Of a stretch of DNA of 41,199 bases, positions 1 to 7,525 are shown one piece after another; the stretch's first letter is position 1; every line of letters starts with the position of its first letter. The notes beneath the pieces are model-generated. The model was not told where the DNA came from. It ran no database searches and worked only from the letters and a program-made list of their open reading frames with translations. The stretch covers positions 1 through 41,199 of the forward strand of contig CALXKK010000016.1 of assembly GCA_944388935.1 (NCBI GenBank). Direction: 5' to 3'. The stretch comes from an uncultured Clostridia bacterium (GTDB lineage Bacteria; Bacillota; Clostridia; TANB77; CAG-508). A program made the position numbers and the translations under genes.

Positions 1-2
1 TT

Positions 3-218
3 TTGAAAATTAAACGTCCTGCATATACAGAATTTATTTGTACTAAATGCAAATGTCATGAAAAAATTCCTACAAAAATTGTTTTACAATTGGATATGAT
101 GGATCCAGGTGACACTATATATCCACCTACGTTCTATTGTGAAAAGTGTGGTGGCTTGATGAAACCAGTTTATTTTGTCGGTTATACTGGTATTGAATAT
201 ACTTACAATGGTAATTAA
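3..218 (+). CDS. Small zinc-ribbon protein (5' end uncertain at window edge)
   Basis: A 71-residue protein if translation begins at the TTG at position 3, but the window begins there, so the true start and its ribosome binding site may lie outside. Two CXXC knuckles (C13/C16 and C46/C49, with an extra C18) are separated by about 29 residues, the layout of a treble-clef or zinc-ribbon fold. The protein ends in a short aromatic tail with no further domain. No specific family is recognised. Zinc binding is inferred from the paired cysteines only, and a nucleic-acid-binding or structural role is possible but not shown. Confidence 0.6.
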   Translation: MKIKRPAYTEFICTKCKCHEKIPTKIVLQLDMMDPGDTIYPPTFYCEKCGGLMKPVYFVGYTGIEYTYNGN

Positions 219-326
219 TCATTTATATATATTGGTAATATATCCTTTCTTTATTAAGGCTTTTTTGTTATTCCTTTATTTTTTTATGGTATAGTCAAAA
301 TCTTCGATTTTTCCTATACCACAAAA

Positions 327-354
327 AAGAGTAGTTATCAATATAACTACTCTT
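327..354 (-). terminator. Intrinsic terminator of the MBL-macrodomain-sirtuin operon
   Basis: A perfect 12-bp stem (327-338 with 343-354) closes a 4-nt loop. Read on the minus strand it is followed by a run of T from the A-tract at 323-328. It lies about 50 bp past the sirtuin stop codon. A second, weaker hairpin (287-294 with 314-321) follows it. Confidence 0.8.
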
Positions 355-404
355 ACATTATTTTTGTTTGCTTAAATACATCAAACAAAAATTTTAAACA
401 CAAT

Positions 405-1238
405 TTATTTTAGCAACAAATTAACAATTTCATTTATATCATTTTGTACTAATATGCTTTTATCTTCGACATCTAAAAAAGTTCTACAATCTCCTTTATT
501 TATTCTTACTAATTTCCAATTAGGATTCTTATATGTCATTTGTTCAAATGGAATTCTTATAATTCCCGGAGTATTAAAACCAACTCCTAATTCTAATAAT
601 ACAACTTTTTTATTCTTTGCTTTGTCCAAAAATTCACCATATCTATTATCTTGTTTATACCAATTATCATCTTGAACAAAGTTTGCGTCTACTCTTACAT
701 TAACATCCATTCTCTCACCACATACAGGACATACTGGTACAAGTTCTGTGGGTACTTTGCAATCCTTAGTTCTTTTTACCATTTCTTTAACTAAATCTGT
801 TGCATCATATAATTTATTATGACAAGCATTACTACACTGTATGTATTTAAAACTTCCCTGGGTCGCAAATACTTTTTCTTTATCAAACCCTGCTTTATAG
901 AATTGGTCATCTACATTTGTTGTAATAACAAAATAGTTTTTATCTCTAACCAAATCTAATATGTCTTTATATAATTTCGTTGGTCCAATTCCTATGTCAT
1001 TTATATACATATGTTTAGCCCAAAAAGCCCATTTTTCTTCCTCTGTTGGAAAATCGTAAAATCCTGCAGTATACATATCTGTAAAATGATATTTCTTTAT
1101 AAAATCTCCAAAATTATCTTCAAACCTTTTGCCAGAATAATCTAATCCAGCTGAAGTTGAAAGACCAGCTCCTGCGCCAATCAAAATATCGTCTGCATTA
1201 TTAATTAGCTCTTTTATTTTTTCTGATATTTCGCTCAT
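405..1238 (-). CDS. Class M sirtuin (SirTM), protein ADP-ribosyltransferase
   Basis: A Sir2-fold protein of 277 residues when started at the ATG at 1238, which has an AAGGAGG site 12 nt upstream; an upstream ATG would add 16 poorly placed residues. The Rossmann motif GAGAGLS lies at 21-27 and TTNVDD at 106-111. Cys135/Cys139 and Cys170/Cys173 form a putative zinc ribbon. The histidine that is catalytic in deacetylating sirtuins is replaced by Gln127 (ATQGS), the hallmark of class M sirtuins, which ADP-ribosylate proteins rather than deacetylate them. The gene overlaps the macrodomain gene by 38 bp, so translation is probably coupled. Family assignment is strong; the substrate here is unknown because the usual lipoylated GcvH-like target is not encoded nearby. 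Confidence 0.88.
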   Translation of the reverse strand: MSEISEKIKELINNADDILIGAGAGLSTSAGLDYSGKRFEDNFGDFIKKYHFTDMYTAGFYDFPTEEEKWAFWAKHMYINDIGIGPTKLYKDILDLVRDKNYFVITTNVDDQFYKAGFDKEKVFATQGSFKYIQCSNACHNKLYDATDLVKEMVKRTKDCKVPTELVPVCPVCGERMDVNVRVDANFVQDDNWYKQDNRYGEFLDKAKNKKVVLLELGVGFNTPGIIRIPFEQMTYKNPNWKLVRINKGDCRTFLDVEDKSILVQNDINEIVNLLLK

Positions 1239-2019
1239 ATATATCGTAATCCTCCTTACTATAAACATTAAATACAATTTTATCAAAGTAATTATTGTAC
1301 TCTGTTAAAAACTCTTCTACTGCCTTAATTGCAATCTTGCTGGCCTGTTCTTTTGGAAATCTAAACTCTCCTGTAGATATACAAGGAAATGCTATTGTTC
1401 TTATTCTGCTATTCATTGCTAAATTCAATGAATTTATATAGCAATTAGCTAATTGTTCTTCATCATTTTTAGTAACCTCATATTGTATAATTGGTCCTAC
1501 TGTATGAATTACATATTTTGCAGGTAGGTTATATCCATTTGTAATAAATACTTCTCCTGTCCTTAAGTAATAATCTTTTTTCTTCATAATTTCATTGCAC
1601 TCAAGCCTTAAGCTAACTCCCGCAAATGTCTGAATTTGATTATCAATACATTTATGCAAAGGTACAAAACATCCTAATCCTTGTGAATTTGCAGCATTTA
1701 CAATGGCATCAATTTTTAAAGTTGTAATATCTCCTTGCCATAAACATATTTTATCTTTATGTTCTAAATTAGAATTTTGTATTGTTTGATTAACTGCCTG
1801 TATATCTTCCACTTTTGTAATTGCTTTTTTACTTAATTCTTCTTGCAAATATTCTTTTTCTACTTTTAAATATTCTTCTGAAATTGGCTTAGCTTCTCTA
1901 ATATTGCATAAGCTTCTCCATAAATTCTTTTTACCTTCTTCAGCAGTAGGTTTATTTTCCAGAATTAAATTTTGGTTTTCTTCTAATAGATAATCGATTA
2001 AAAAATTTAATTTTTCCAA
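1201..2019 (-). CDS. Zinc-type macrodomain protein, ADP-ribosyl hydrolase
   Basis: An N-terminal helical region (about 1-85) precedes a macrodomain (about 90-272). Visible motifs are QGDIT, NAAN (108-111) and the phosphate-binding loop CISTGEFRFP (213-222). The segment GLGCFVPLHKCIDN (114-127) supplies Cys117, His122 and Cys124, the ligands typical of zinc-containing macrodomains genetically linked to class M sirtuins. These remove ADP-ribose from the sirtuin's targets. An ATG at 2028 directly abuts the AAGGAG, leaving no spacer, whereas the TTG at 2019 sits 9 nt from it, so TTG is preferred. The gene overlaps the sirtuin gene and lies 33 bp after the MBL-like gene, forming one operon. Confidence 0.88.
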   Translation of the reverse strand: MEKLNFLIDYLLEENQNLILENKPTAEEGKKNLWRSLCNIREAKPISEEYLKVEKEYLQEELSKKAITKVEDIQAVNQTIQNSNLEHKDKICLWQGDITTLKIDAIVNAANSQGLGCFVPLHKCIDNQIQTFAGVSLRLECNEIMKKKDYYLRTGEVFITNGYNLPAKYVIHTVGPIIQYEVTKNDEEQLANCYINSLNLAMNSRIRTIAFPCISTGEFRFPKEQASKIAIKAVEEFLTEYNNYFDKIVFNVYSKEDYDIYERNIRKNKRAN

Positions 2020-2052
2020 TATAAGCATCTCCTTGTATAGCTAGTATAAGGT

Positions 2053-2847
2053 TTAGTTTTGTGGGAAGAAATATCCTGCAGTCATATCTAGATAATTTAA
2101 TCCACTATATTCTGGATATTCAGCTTTTACTTTGTCTTTAAATTCATCAGCATTAGCACATTCTTTAGCGATTTTCTTTAGTTCTTCTAGATATGCTATT
2201 TTTGTATCTACATCTTTTAATGTTTCTGGTGTGTAGTGACTAGAAAGTACTAATGTATATCCTTTAGCTTTGTAATTCTTTAATTGTGCTATTATAGCAT
2301 CTGCATGACCTTCTCCTGCTACTATTGAGTGGCAATCATGTCCTAACATATGTGTGTAAACACATCCTATTTGAGGAAATTCTATCTCTATATTTTCATC
2401 ATGATATGTAATATTTAATTCGAATCCACCTATATTTACTTTTTCATCTTTTAATACATCTGTAATTTTATGATATTCTTTTGCAAATGTTCCTCCAAAA
2501 GATGTCTCAAATCCAGTTACTAAATTATGTATTGTTCCTTCCTTCATTGATTTTATTGTACCTTCTGCCGCATATCCTTTTACATCTTTAAAGATAGTTC
2601 CACCATTTGGATGGTCAGAAAATACCTTTCCTGCTATATTTTTTCCTAATCCTTTAACATAAGTTTCGAATTCTCCTAAATTATCATAAAATGCTGGAAA
2701 TTCAACTAATAATACATTATCTTTATTTTCTAAAATATAGCTTTCATCATACATTAAATCATTTGTTTGATAAGCATGTAATTTAATTTCTCCAAAATCA
2801 TAAACTTCCACATATCCCTTTTTTAAATTTATTTTTGTTTTTTCCAT
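2053..2847 (-). CDS. Metallo-beta-lactamase-fold-like protein with degenerate metal motif
   Basis: A 264-residue protein with a good AAGGAG ribosome site 9 nt before its ATG. Its layout resembles MBL-fold hydrolases: an N-terminal beta-rich part, a SDHPNGG segment (77-83) where the HXHXDH metal motif would be, GHDCH (169-173) and SSHYTPE (202-208). The canonical HXHXDH is not intact, so metal content and catalysis are uncertain. It is the first gene of the macrodomain-sirtuin operon and is divergent from an HxlR-type regulator, which suggests a redox- or electrophile-responsive role. The fold assignment is moderate and the function is not known. Confidence 0.6.
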   Translation of the reverse strand: MEKTKINLKKGYVEVYDFGEIKLHAYQTNDLMYDESYILENKDNVLLVEFPAFYDNLGEFETYVKGLGKNIAGKVFSDHPNGGTIFKDVKGYAAEGTIKSMKEGTIHNLVTGFETSFGGTFAKEYHKITDVLKDEKVNIGGFELNITYHDENIEIEFPQIGCVYTHMLGHDCHSIVAGEGHADAIIAQLKNYKAKGYTLVLSSHYTPETLKDVDTKIAYLEELKKIAKECANADEFKDKVKAEYPEYSGLNYLDMTAGYFFPQN

Positions 2848-3160
2848 ATAAATACACTCCTTATTTCTTTATTTTGAAATACAGTAGCTACTTTGTTTTT
2901 CAATTTCTATAATTATTTTAGTTACCATTTCTTCTATTGTAAAGTAGGCACTTTAAAGTGGCTTAGTTTCCTCAAGGTAACCTTTGTGTATTTTTCTGGG
3001 TTTGCTGGTTTTAAATTTTTTAAACTTTTTATGGATGCTATATACTTTTTGATATATTACAGCTGTTTGTATACTATCGTTCGCTTCCTAAGGATATATT
3101 ATTTACTTTTTTCTATATTTCTGATATAATTTTATTAGTTTAAATAGGAGATGATAGTTT
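2848..3160. promoter_or_regulatory. Divergent regulatory region with palindromes
   Basis: This 313-bp intergenic region separates the MBL-like gene from the HxlR gene. It contains a perfect 12-bp palindrome CACTTTAAAGTG (2949-2960), an odd-centred AAGGTAACCTT (2974-2984) and GTAGCTAC (2884-2891), all candidate operators. No credible gene is seen in it. Confidence 0.45.
3102..3130 (+). promoter_or_regulatory. Promoter of the HxlR gene
   Basis: TTTACT (3102-3107) and TATAAT (3125-3130) are separated by 17 bp, 30 bp upstream of the HxlR start codon. Confidence 0.75.
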
Positions 3161-3481
3161 ATGAAAAAAGAACTACCTGCTTGTCCTGTTGAAATAACAA
3201 TGGGGTTAATTGGTGAAAAATGGAAAGTATTAATTGTAAGAGACCTTCTTACGGGGACAAAAAGATTTGGAGAATTAAAAAAATCTGTTACTGGTATTAC
3301 TCAAAAAGTATTAACGAATAATTTAAGACAAATGGAAGCTTCTGGTCTTGTAAAAAGAAAAGTATATGCAGAAGTTCCTCCAAGAGTTGAATATTCTTTA
3401 ACAGAAACCGGTCTAAGTTTAAAACCTATTTTAGATTCTATGGTAAAATTGGGAAATGAATATAGAGAAAAACAAAAATAG
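3161..3481 (+). CDS. HxlR-family winged-helix transcriptional regulator
   Basis: A 106-residue single-domain winged helix. The N-terminal CPVE (Cys8) is followed by the helix-turn-helix (about 25-70) and a wing with the PPRVEYSLT signature, which is diagnostic of HxlR proteins. The N-terminal cysteine is in the position of the redox-sensing thiol of YodB/HypR-type members that sense quinones and disulfide stress; sensing here is inferred. AGGAG lies 10 nt before the ATG. The gene is divergent from the MBL-macrodomain-sirtuin operon, its likely target besides itself. Confidence 0.9.
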   Translation: MKKELPACPVEITMGLIGEKWKVLIVRDLLTGTKRFGELKKSVTGITQKVLTNNLRQMEASGLVKRKVYAEVPPRVEYSLTETGLSLKPILDSMVKLGNEYREKQK

Positions 3482-3496
3482 CAGAATCATCTGCTA
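3479..3496. terminator. Bidirectional terminator spanning two stop codons
   Basis: A 7-bp stem TAGCAGA/TCTGCTA with a 4-nt loop is followed by T-runs on the plus strand, and the minus strand reads A-rich into the HxlR end. It contains the HxlR stop (3479-3481) and the convergent thioesterase stop (3494-3496). Confidence 0.65.
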
Positions 3497-4234
3497 TTTT
3501 TTATTTTTATATTTTAGAATTGCTCTTGCAATTTCTCTATCTCCTTCTTTTATTAAAAATTCCATTTCGTTTTCTCTATCTTTTTTATAAATTCTTAAAA
3601 TTTGACCCTCTACTGATTCATTAATATAATGTATTTCAAAATCCGTAATTTGATTTTTGTCTAAGAAATCACATGATAAAACATTTGCAATAAATCTAAC
3701 ATATGATGCATTATTTGTATGTCTGCTAAAATCAATATCTGGTGAATATATTTTTTGTTCATATACAAAATCTTCTTCTGTAAACTCTTCTTTTAATCTA
3801 GAATATGGTTCTTTATCAAATGCTGGTGTTGTTTCCATATCTTTTGGATACTCAATTGTATCTATTTTTCTTATTTTTCTTGTATCTATATCTATAGGAC
3901 ATATTTCTTGTTTCGCACTAAATAAATATTCATCATTTTCATTTGTAAAAATAGTTTCCATCTCTACACGAATTGGTTTTATCTTTATAGTATAACTTTT
4001 TCCATCAATAAAATCCCTCCATTTCGGAGATTTATTAAAATGTACCTTAGTTTTTGACAAAACCCACAATGCATTATTTTTATTCTTTATAGTTTCATTA
4101 TCACTTCCAAAAGTTACAAAATAATCAGTTAAAATGCTTTGCACCAACTCTATTGCATTAGTTAATCCTAATTCTATATCATGATTTAATTCTGTATAAG
4201 TTATCTCATATTTACTTTTATATTCTGAATTCAT
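3494..4234 (-). CDS. Acyl-ACP thioesterase (double hot-dog)
   Basis: A 246-residue protein when started at the ATG at 4234, preceded by a GGAGAGGA-like site; the longer ORF adds 23 residues without support. The first hot-dog domain carries NNALWVLSKTKV (about 54-65). The second carries DFSRHTNNASYV, matching the DXNXHXNNXXY catalytic signature of the FatA/FatB-like family with Ser in place of the first Asn. It hydrolyses acyl-ACP to release free fatty acid in the cytosol. No fatty-acid synthesis genes are nearby, so the physiological use (membrane adjustment, lipid turnover) is open. It appears monocistronic, convergent with the HxlR gene. Confidence 0.85.
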   Translation of the reverse strand: MNSEYKSKYEITYTELNHDIELGLTNAIELVQSILTDYFVTFGSDNETIKNKNNALWVLSKTKVHFNKSPKWRDFIDGKSYTIKIKPIRVEMETIFTNENDEYLFSAKQEICPIDIDTRKIRKIDTIEYPKDMETTPAFDKEPYSRLKEEFTEEDFVYEQKIYSPDIDFSRHTNNASYVRFIANVLSCDFLDKNQITDFEIHYINESVEGQILRIYKKDRENEMEFLIKEGDREIARAILKYKNKK

Positions 4235-4317
4235 TTTGTATCCTCTCCCTCTTGCATATTCCCAAGTATGGATTATATACTTATTTTTGTAAATTGTAAA
4301 CATGGGGGGTATATTTA

Positions 4318-4611
4318 TTATTTTTTCTCTACAAATTGCTCCACTTTCATATGAAGATGATATTTATCTCTTAGCTCTGCTATTTCTTTCATCATTGGAG
4401 ATTTGTGATGTTCATCTAATGCTTCTTGACTTTTCCATCTATCTATTAATAGAACTGTTTCTGGATCATCCATTGGAAAGAAATATTCATATTTTTCGTT
4501 TCCTTCTTCTGCTCTTACCCTATCTACTACTCCAGTAGAAACCATCTCTTCTGCAAATTTTTTAGCACTTCCATCTTTTCCTGTATAATAAATATTAATT
4601 GTAAAACTCAT
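4318..4611 (-). CDS. ABM-domain monooxygenase-like protein
   Basis: A 97-residue ferredoxin-like (alpha/beta sandwich) protein of the antibiotic biosynthesis monooxygenase superfamily. It has the typical layout YYTGKDGSA at the N-terminus, a central ETVLLIDRWKSQEALDEHH block and a C-terminal helix-strand. Relatives such as YgiN act on quinols or reactive carbonyls, often without a cofactor. A strong AAGGAGG lies just upstream of the ATG. It is the last gene of the run DUF4405-CMD-flavin reductase-flavodoxin-ABM and is probably co-transcribed, which supports a role in quinone or flavin redox chemistry. The exact substrate cannot be read from the sequence. Confidence 0.82.
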   Translation of the reverse strand: MSFTINIYYTGKDGSAKKFAEEMVSTGVVDRVRAEEGNEKYEYFFPMDDPETVLLIDRWKSQEALDEHHKSPMMKEIAELRDKYHLHMKVEQFVEKK

Positions 4612-4625
4612 AATAATTCCTCCTT

Positions 4626-4667
4626 AATTAACTTTTTCAATAGTAACTTCAAAATCACCATTCATAT
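4626..4667 (-). other. 13-codon micro-ORF after the flavodoxin gene
   Basis: Directly after the flavodoxin stop, an AGGAG is followed after about 10 nt by an ATG and a 13-codon frame ending in TAA at 4626-4628 (MNGDFEVTIEKVN). It may be the eroded tail of a lost domain or gene, or chance. No function is claimed. Confidence 0.25.
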
Positions 4668-4680
4668 TTCTATCTTCTCC

Positions 4681-5361
4681 TCAAAAACCTATTTCAGATA
4701 ACCAGTTATTAACTGCATTTTGTGAATTTCCACTATTAGTATCTCTTACTGATAGTCCTTCTGTTACAGTTGCATTTGGTTCCTCATCTTGAATATTACT
4801 TGGTGTACCAGATAATCCTGAACCCCCACTTGTTACAAATGGTGCAATTGTTTTTCCAGATAAATCATATTCATCTAAAAATGTATACAAAGCCATTGGC
4901 ATATCTCCCCACCAAATAGGATATCCTAAAAAGATAGTATCATATTGCTCTATATTATCTATTTTTGTACTTAAAGCTGGTCTTGCGTTCTCACGTTTTT
5001 CTTCTTGTGCAATATCTAATAAATCATTGTAATTATCTGTATATGGCTCTTCTGTTTCTAGCTTAACAATGTCTCCACCTACAGCTTCATGTATAAAGTT
5101 TGCAACATTTTCTGTATTTCCAGTATGTGAAAAATATACTACTAATGCTTTTCCTGTTCCTTGAGTATTTTGATTTTCTTCTGTATTTGTATTTGTTGCA
5201 TTGTTTTGAGTTTGTGCAACTTCTTGATTATTTGATTGATTTTCATTACTTGTTTGAGTTTCTGAACTTTTATTATTTCCTGCCACATTAATTCCTACTA
5301 CTATCCCAATAATCGCAATAATTATAATTACTGCTATTAAAACTATTACTTTTTTATTCAT
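4681..5361 (-). CDS. Membrane-anchored flavodoxin
   Basis: From the ATG at 5361 (GGAAGGA 9 nt upstream, better than the ATG at 5370, which abuts the site) the protein has 226 residues. It has a short basic N-terminus, one hydrophobic helix (about 5-26), a linker rich in Asn, Gln, Thr and Glu (about 30-68), then a flavodoxin domain. The FMN-phosphate loop SHTGNT lies at 78-83 and the isoalloxazine-contacting GYPIWWGDMP near 147-156. The positive-inside rule predicts that the flavodoxin domain faces outside the cytoplasm, unusual for a flavodoxin. A DUF4405 membrane protein and a flavin reductase are in the same operon, suggesting electron transfer at the membrane. Confidence 0.88.
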   Translation of the reverse strand: MNKKVIVLIAVIIIIAIIGIVVGINVAGNNKSSETQTSNENQSNNQEVAQTQNNATNTNTEENQNTQGTGKALVVYFSHTGNTENVANFIHEAVGGDIVKLETEEPYTDNYNDLLDIAQEEKRENARPALSTKIDNIEQYDTIFLGYPIWWGDMPMALYTFLDEYDLSGKTIAPFVTSGGSGLSGTPSNIQDEEPNATVTEGLSVRDTNSGNSQNAVNNWLSEIGF

Positions 5362-5381
5362 AATTTTCATTCCTTCCTTTT

Positions 5382-5924
5382 TTATTTATCTAATTTTAAA
5401 CAATTTCCAATAGTATCTCCTGTTCTTAAATAAGTATAATTTGGAAATTCAAATAATACTGGGCTAAATTTTGTATAATCTATTTTTCCTTTTTCATCTA
5501 AATTTTCTTCTTGTACATAAGTATTTGCAATTGACATAATAAAATTATCAAAATTATTTGTTTCATAATTATCTTCTACTTTGCATTCCATAACAACTGG
5601 TGCATTATTTATAATTGGAGCACCTGCTTCTCCAATGTGATATTCAAACACATCTGATTTATCTTGTTTATTTCCACTTACACTACCTACATAATCTGCT
5701 TTCTTTAGCATTTCTTCACTTACTAAATTTATAGATAATGTTTTTGTATCTTTTATTCCTTTATTAGTATAATGAGTTTTAACTAGACTTACCATTATTC
5801 TATCGTGACCTATAATTCCACTATGACCTGCTAAAAGCCAATTTACTTTTCCATCTACCATTGTTCCTATTACCATTAATGGCATTGGATATAACGCTAA
5901 TTTTGAACCAATATTTTTTTGCAT
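5382..5924 (-). CDS. Flavin reductase-like FMN-binding protein
   Basis: A 180-residue split-barrel protein of the flavin reductase-like family. The N-terminal LYPMPLMVIGT strand is followed by a GHSGI loop, SLVKTHYTNKGI and a long central helix SEEMLKKADYVG, the usual order for NAD(P)H:FMN oxidoreductases of this fold. AAGGAGG precedes the ATG by 9 nt. It lies 20 bp upstream of the flavodoxin gene and 18 bp after the CMD gene, so one operon. It would reduce free or bound flavin in the cytosol. The electron acceptor is not determined. Confidence 0.85.
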   Translation of the reverse strand: MQKNIGSKLALYPMPLMVIGTMVDGKVNWLLAGHSGIIGHDRIMVSLVKTHYTNKGIKDTKTLSINLVSEEMLKKADYVGSVSGNKQDKSDVFEYHIGEAGAPIINNAPVVMECKVEDNYETNNFDNFIMSIANTYVQEENLDEKGKIDYTKFSPVLFEFPNYTYLRTGDTIGNCLKLDK

Positions 5925-5942
5925 TTTATTTTTCCTCCTTCT

Positions 5943-6689
5943 TTAATCAGGTATTACTTGATTTATACAGCTAATAGCATTTAAGCTTCTTGGATATCCA
6001 ATAAATGGAAGAAGTGCCGTTACTGCATTTATTAATGTTTGTTTATCATTTCCTACGTTTAAATTTCCTGCTATATGTCCTTTTACTTGTGGTTCACAAC
6101 CTCCTTGTGAAATTAATATTGAAAATGTAATTAATTCTCTAGTTTTTATATCTAATCCATTTCTAGTATAATAATCACCAAAACAATTGTCAGATAAAAA
6201 TTTTTGAATATGCACTTGGTTCTTAGGAGAATTCTCAAAATTTTTATCTATTGTTTCACCAAATATTGATTTTTGAACTTTTAAACCTTTGTCAAAACGA
6301 TTTTCTAACGTTGTTGTTCCTTGTTTCTCTAATGGTAATTTAATTCCTCTTTCTTCAAATATTTTATTTGTTGGTTCTAATAAATCTAACACCTTTAAAA
6401 TTCCTACATAAGGAACAGCTTGATATAATATTTCTTTAATTTCTACTGGACTTATACCAATATTTAATGCTGCAATTACAGCCTTTTCATATCTTCTTGG
6501 AGTTTGTACAGCAATTGCTGCAGCTAAAATTAACATTTGTCTTGTTTTATCATCTAAATTATCGTTCTCTTGTACTTCATCTAAAGCAAAATTAGTAATA
6601 ATTTCATTTAATTCATCGTCAAGACCTCCTTTTATTTCTTCTCCAAATAATTTTTTGTAATTTTCAATAGCCTTTTGTGTGATATTCAT
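5943..6689 (-). CDS. Carboxymuconolactone decarboxylase (AhpD-like) two-domain protein
   Basis: A 248-residue helical protein with two CMD repeats. The first is around RQMLILAAAIAVQTPRRYEKAVIAAL, the second around RELITFSILISQGGCEPQVKGHIAGNLNVG. AhpD-type CMD proteins use a CXXC pair as a peroxidase or disulfide reductase. Here only single cysteines are seen in the second repeat (in DNCFGDYY and GGCEPQ), so classic AhpD chemistry is not supported; proteins of this type are common in Firmicute redox clusters. The ribosome site lies inside the end of the preceding DUF4405 gene, and the two are only 2 bp apart, implying coupled translation. Confidence 0.85.
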   Translation of the reverse strand: MNITQKAIENYKKLFGEEIKGGLDDELNEIITNFALDEVQENDNLDDKTRQMLILAAAIAVQTPRRYEKAVIAALNIGISPVEIKEILYQAVPYVGILKVLDLLEPTNKIFEERGIKLPLEKQGTTTLENRFDKGLKVQKSIFGETIDKNFENSPKNQVHIQKFLSDNCFGDYYTRNGLDIKTRELITFSILISQGGCEPQVKGHIAGNLNVGNDKQTLINAVTALLPFIGYPRSLNAISCINQVIPD

Positions 6690-6691
6690 AA

Positions 6692-7369
6692 TTATTTTTC
6701 CTCCTCATCTTTTAATTTTTTATTTTTAACTTTTCTTACCACAGAAAAGATTATATAGATAATTAGTGCAATTAAAATTAATACAGATAATAATTTTAAA
6801 TAATATAATATTGGACTTTGATCATAATCAAAGAATTTGAAATCATTTAGTAAAAACATATCTTGCCACATTCTAAGATTTATAAATGAATATATTCCAA
6901 AGCCTGCTAAAAGTAATAATACAAAGTAATATACATATTCAAAAGTACTATTTTTCATTTTTGCATTTAATTTATTCATCAAAGCTGTTATATGAAGTCC
7001 AACATGTATTGCCATTAATACAAATCCCCATGATGTTGAAATCATATGAAGTTTTCTTCCAAACATTGTTGTTGGAATATTTAAAAAGTCAAATACATTT
7101 GCTGAAATCATTATTCCACTTATCATCATTCCAAGCATTGCTACAAATAAAAGCAAATTAATAATAATGTGAAAAGTCCTTTGAAAACTATGTTTTCCTT
7201 TAAATATTGATTTATACCATTTTATATTTAGTACATTATGAATAATAAATAACACAAAAGTAATTGTACCTAAAATTTCGTGTACTTTATTATCTGTTAC
7301 ATAATATCCCATTAATATTATAAATAATATTGTCATAGCAATATCTATAATAAACCTAAATTTTTTCAT
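6692..7369 (-). CDS. DUF4405 membrane protein (cytochrome b-like)
   Basis: A 225-residue polytopic membrane protein with five to six hydrophobic helices and a charged KKLKDEEEK tail. Histidines sit within or beside the helices (VHEI, FIIHNV, FQRTFHIIIN, RKLHMIST, IHVGLHI). This is the pattern of DUF4405 proteins, which resemble heme-b membrane cytochromes; heme binding is inferred from those histidines only. GGAG lies about 10 nt before the ATG. It heads the operon CMD-flavin reductase-flavodoxin-ABM, so it may supply or accept electrons for the membrane-anchored flavodoxin. Confidence 0.78.
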   Translation of the reverse strand: MKKFRFIIDIAMTILFIILMGYYVTDNKVHEILGTITFVLFIIHNVLNIKWYKSIFKGKHSFQRTFHIIINLLLFVAMLGMMISGIMISANVFDFLNIPTTMFGRKLHMISTSWGFVLMAIHVGLHITALMNKLNAKMKNSTFEYVYYFVLLLLAGFGIYSFINLRMWQDMFLLNDFKFFDYDQSPILYYLKLLSVLILIALIIYIIFSVVRKVKNKKLKDEEEK

Positions 7370-7390
7370 CTATTTTTTCTCCATACTTCC

Positions 7391-7468
7391 TCATATTTTA
7401 AAATTTGGTGCAAGTTTTGATGTGTCTGTTAGTATTGCAACTATTAATGCAATTATTTTTTTCTTCAT
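7391..7468 (-). pseudogene. 25-codon ORF with signal-like start (leader or gene remnant)
   Basis: A GGAGGT ribosome site 6 nt before an ATG opens a 25-residue frame starting MKKKIIALIVAIL and ending TDTSKLAPNFKI-stop. The start looks like the beginning of a secreted or lipoprotein precursor that has lost the rest. It lies between the operon promoter and the DUF4405 gene, so it would be the first translated frame of that transcript. It may be a remnant, a leader peptide or a tiny membrane peptide. Confidence 0.4.
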
Positions 7469-7493
7469 AAAATACCTCCAAATTTATATTTAG

Positions 7494-7524
7494 ATTACAA
7501 TCGTTGGAATGGGCTCTAATCCAA
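7494..7524 (-). promoter_or_regulatory. Promoter with 19-bp spacer and dyad (MerR-type) for the DUF4405 operon
   Basis: On the minus strand TTGGAT (7519-7524) and TGTAAT (7494-7499) are separated by 19 bp. Lying between and over them is an inverted repeat TTGGAT...ATTCCAA. An over-long spacer with a dyad centred in it is the established mark of promoters activated by MerR-family regulators. No MerR gene is present in the window. Confidence 0.5.
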
Positions 7525-7525
7525 A

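Noticed and set aside
2893..3129. A 78-codon plus-strand frame in the HxlR intergenic region
   Set aside because: Phe/Tyr/Leu-rich composition with no ribosome site. It covers the palindromes and the HxlR promoter.
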